In this document: positions 16,305 to 18,259 of the stretch, piece by piece
How the letters are laid out: each line of letters opens with the position of its first letter
Numbering within the stretch: position 1 is the stretch's first letter
Position numbers and translations under genes: made by a program
Notes under the pieces: generated by a model
Told to the model about the DNA's origin: nothing
The model's database searches: none
The model's input: the letters and a program-made list of their open reading frames with translations, nothing else
Origin: Cryomorphaceae bacterium
GTDB lineage: Bacteria > Bacteroidota > Bacteroidia > Flavobacteriales_G > Salibacteraceae
Direction of reading: 5' to 3'
NCBI GenBank assembly: GCA_003564735.1
Contig: PXEK01000277.1
Location: 1-18,259, forward strand
Length of the DNA stretch: 18,259 nucleotides

Positions 16305-16306
16305 AA
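16289..16306 (-). repeat. GGTCAGAAC element, copy 6 (right arm of inverted pair)
   Basis: Read on the minus strand: TTTTTTGGTCAGAACCCC, with the exact core at 16291-16300. It is the best match to the consensus of all six copies. Confidence 0.8.
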
Positions 16307-16342
16307 TGACCGAAAAAACGGTTTAGAAAACGCTTAGAATTT

Positions 16343-16360
16343 AATATTGAGGTAATGTGA
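16343..16360 (+). repeat. Shared upstream motif, copy B
   Basis: AATATTGAGGTAATGTGA is identical to copy A at 17 of 18 positions. Its last base is the A of the ATG at 16360, which argues that the true start of the last gene is further downstream. Confidence 0.4.
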
Positions 16361-18259
16361 TGGACCGTTTCGCAAAGTTAATTTTGCGGCGAAATTTAAT
16401 AGAGAATAAAGTCAGATTATTCGTGGATGTAGTAGGAGTAATATACGGCAGACTTTTAGGTACTATGATGGTTGCGTTGCTTTTGAGCGCTTCAATAGAC
16501 TCGCACGCGCAGGTGTTTGACGAAAAATTGTCCACCGCCGCTCAAATGCGCTTGGCCATCACCAACTTAGGTACTTTCGGCAATGCTTTTCGAGGTTACA
16601 GAGACGGATCGGGCACACCTTCATGTGAATACCCGGCAGGTTCGGGAATAGAGCATTTATTCGAGGCCGGCGTTTGGGTAGGTGCCGGCGGTAATCGTGT
16701 ATCTACGGCAGCTCTCGATGCCCCGCAAGGTTACCAAACGGGGGCAAGGGGCTTTGAAATGACCATTCCGCCCGGACAGGTTTTCGTGGAGAGTTCAAGT
16801 TTGGAAGATAGTCCGTTTTTTAATCCTAACGCCACCTCACACCAAGATTTTAAAGCCGTTTTTACTGATAGTAATATTTTGGTTCCCGGCACAAGTACGC
16901 CTATCACGGGGCATGATTTTCCTTTAAATGTGAGCGTTGCCATGGAAACTTACAATTGGAATTTTCCTTTTACCGATTATTTCGTGATTGTGAATTTGTA
17001 TGTGGTGAATGAAAACCGTGAGGCTTATGATTCCGTTTACGTGGGATTGTGGGCAAATACCGTGGTTCGAAATATCAACATCACGCCCGCCGGGCAGGGT
17101 GGTTCAACGTTTTATAGTCAGGGAGGAAACGGTTATGAAGACACCATGCAACTTGCATATGCTTGGGATATTCAAGGCGATGTGGGTTTTACCGATAGTT
17201 ATATTGGTCAAAAGTTCCTGGGAGCAGAGTACAAGGGGCAATTCATGCATCCCAATTTGGAGCCTCCTTTTGCTACGCAAAATTTCAATGTACATTACAA
17301 TCCCTGGTTTTTCAATGATGCCTCCAATCAGCTGTTTGCTTTTCCCTCATCAGAACAAGCGCGCTGGCAAAAAATGACGCAAGGAATTAACTTCTCCCCG
17401 CAGTGGGAATCGTTGCAAGATGATTTGGCTACGCCGGGTAATCGTTCCGATTTAATCTCAGCGGGACCGTTTTACGACTTCGACCCGGGCGACACTATTA
17501 ACATCACATTTGCTTTTGTCGCGGGACGCAAACAAGATGACGGCAACCCCAATTTTGAGAATACCGGAGCCCAACGCGAAATATTTTATCGTAATGCCGA
17601 TTGGGCACAAACCGCTTATTACGGTGAGGATAGAAACAGAAACGGTATTCTGGATCCGGGTGAAGATTTAGACGGCGACGGAAAAATAACCCGTTACATT
17701 CTGCCCGCACCGCCCGATATTCCGGTGACCCGCGTTGAGCCGGTGGGAAATCAAATTGATATTTACTGGTCTGATAATGCTGAGTTCTCCATAGACCCTA
17801 TCTCTCTTGAAAAAGATTTTGAAGGGTATCGTGTTTACGTTTCCAAACCGGGCTTTGATGTTACCGGTACTCAAACCTTGGAGCTGAATAAAGATTTAAT
17901 ACGCGCGGCAGAGTACGATATACCCGGAAATAATATTTTTAACGACATTGGTTTTGAGCCGGTTAAGCTGGATGAACCCGTTACCTTTGAAGATGACCCC
18001 ACGATTTACAAGTATAAATACTCTGTTCGCAACGTAAATCAAGGCTGGCAGTATGCTGTTTCGGTAACCTCATTTGATCGAGGTGAGCCTGAGAATAACC
18101 TGGAATCACTGGAATCATCGGTAACGGCAAACATCACTCGCGTTTTCCCGGGAACACCCGCAAACGACAACCCCGATGAGCACAAGGTTTACGCTTATCC
18201 TAATCCATATTACGCGGGCGCCGCTTGGGAAGGGAGAAGTAATTTCCAAGAAGAAAGCA
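16360..18259 (+). CDS. Large secreted surface protein, T9SS-type (partial, C-terminus off right edge)
   Basis: An open frame of 633 codons to the window end. A signal peptide core (MMVALLLSASIDSHA before QVFDEK, cleavage after residue 50 of the longest form) shows export. The mature start (MRLAITNLGTFGNAFRGYRDG, then CEYPAGSGIEHLFEAGVWVGA) is a pattern I associate with large Bacteroidota surface proteins of unknown function. At residues 422-441 GEDRNRNGILDPGEDLDGDG is an aspartate-rich, calcium-binding-like loop. Beyond 470 an Fn3-like region follows (DIYWSDN, YRVYVSKP, YKYSVRNVN, YAVSVTSFD). The visible end KVYAYPNPYYAGAAWEG is typical of the stretch before a T9SS sorting domain, which would lie outside the window. 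The ATG at 16360 is the first in frame, but a -7 element inside the frame (16379-16386) points to GTG 16423 or ATG 16465 as the real start. Function unknown. Confidence 0.8.
   Translation, partial: MDRFAKLILRRNLIENKVRLFVDVVGVIYGRLLGTMMVALLLSASIDSHAQVFDEKLSTAAQMRLAITNLGTFGNAFRGYRDGSGTPSCEYPAGSGIEHLFEAGVWVGAGGNRVSTAALDAPQGYQTGARGFEMTIPPGQVFVESSSLEDSPFFNPNATSHQDFKAVFTDSNILVPGTSTPITGHDFPLNVSVAMETYNWNFPFTDYFVIVNLYVVNENREAYDSVYVGLWANTVVRNINITPAGQGGSTFYSQGGNGYEDTMQLAYAWDIQGDVGFTDSYIGQKFLGAEYKGQFMHPNLEPPFATQNFNVHYNPWFFNDASNQLFAFPSSEQARWQKMTQGINFSPQWESLQDDLATPGNRSDLISAGPFYDFDPGDTINITFAFVAGRKQDDGNPNFENTGAQREIFYRNADWAQTAYYGEDRNRNGILDPGEDLDGDGKITRYILPAPPDIPVTRVEPVGNQIDIYWSDNAEFSIDPISLEKDFEGYRVYVSKPGFDVTGTQTLELNKDLIRAAEYDIPGNNIFNDIGFEPVKLDEPVTFEDDPTIYKYKYSVRNVNQGWQYAVSVTSFDRGEPENNLESLESSVTANITRVFPGTPANDNPDEHKVYAYPNPYYAGAAWEGRSNFQEES
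16379..16386 (+). promoter_or_regulatory. -7 promoter element near the start of the last gene
   Basis: TAATTTTG matches TAnnTTTG. It lies 36 bases before the in-frame GTG at 16423 and 78 before the ATG at 16465, but 17 bases after the ATG at 16360. If it is used, the first ATG is not transcribed. Confidence 0.4.

Overview
The window looks like a piece of a chromosome from a member of the Bacteroidota, most likely a free-living (perhaps marine) flavobacterium-like organism. This rests on sequence features only: three secreted proteins of the type IX secretion system (T9SS) style, two of them with a complete C-terminal type A sorting domain; a DUF4412-like secreted protein and a TlpA-type redox lipoprotein of a form common in this phylum; TAnnTTTG promoter -7 elements 20-40 bases before several start codons; and mostly absent Shine-Dalgarno sequences. 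No rRNA, tRNA, CRISPR array, transposase or phage gene was seen.

Layout. 1-3785 (minus strand): ribonuclease R followed by a TlpA-like thioredoxin-fold lipoprotein that runs off the left edge. 3924-6091 (plus): ferritin, then 3-hydroxyanthranilate 3,4-dioxygenase and aminocarboxymuconate-semialdehyde decarboxylase, two consecutive steps of tryptophan/kynurenine breakdown. 6171-7355 (plus): a DegT-family PLP aminotransferase interrupted by an in-frame TAG at codon 61. 7417-8881 (plus): a DUF4412-like secreted protein, a terminator, and a small membrane-anchored HExxH putative metallopeptidase. 8951-11102 (plus): a three-histidine-box fatty-acid desaturase, then DNA polymerase III delta subunit (holA) 10 bases later. 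A strong bidirectional terminator at 11195-11233 separates holA from the convergent secreted protein.

11251-18259 is a secreted-protein region. Two divergent genes share an OB-fold-like repeat: a minus-strand protein with two tandem repeat units plus a lamin-tail domain, and a plus-strand protein with one unit, an Fn3-like segment and two phospholipase D HKD motifs. Both end in T9SS sorting domains. A third large secreted protein follows and is cut by the right edge.

The most unusual signal is not a gene. A short directional element, consensus about ATTTTTTGGTCAGAACCC, occurs six times in 18 kb (nine-base core GGTCAGAAC identical in all six), mostly between unrelated genes, three times on each strand, and once as an inverted pair able to form a 21-bp hairpin. 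It resembles DNA-uptake-type or other dispersed genome signals in its layout, but its role cannot be decided from this window.
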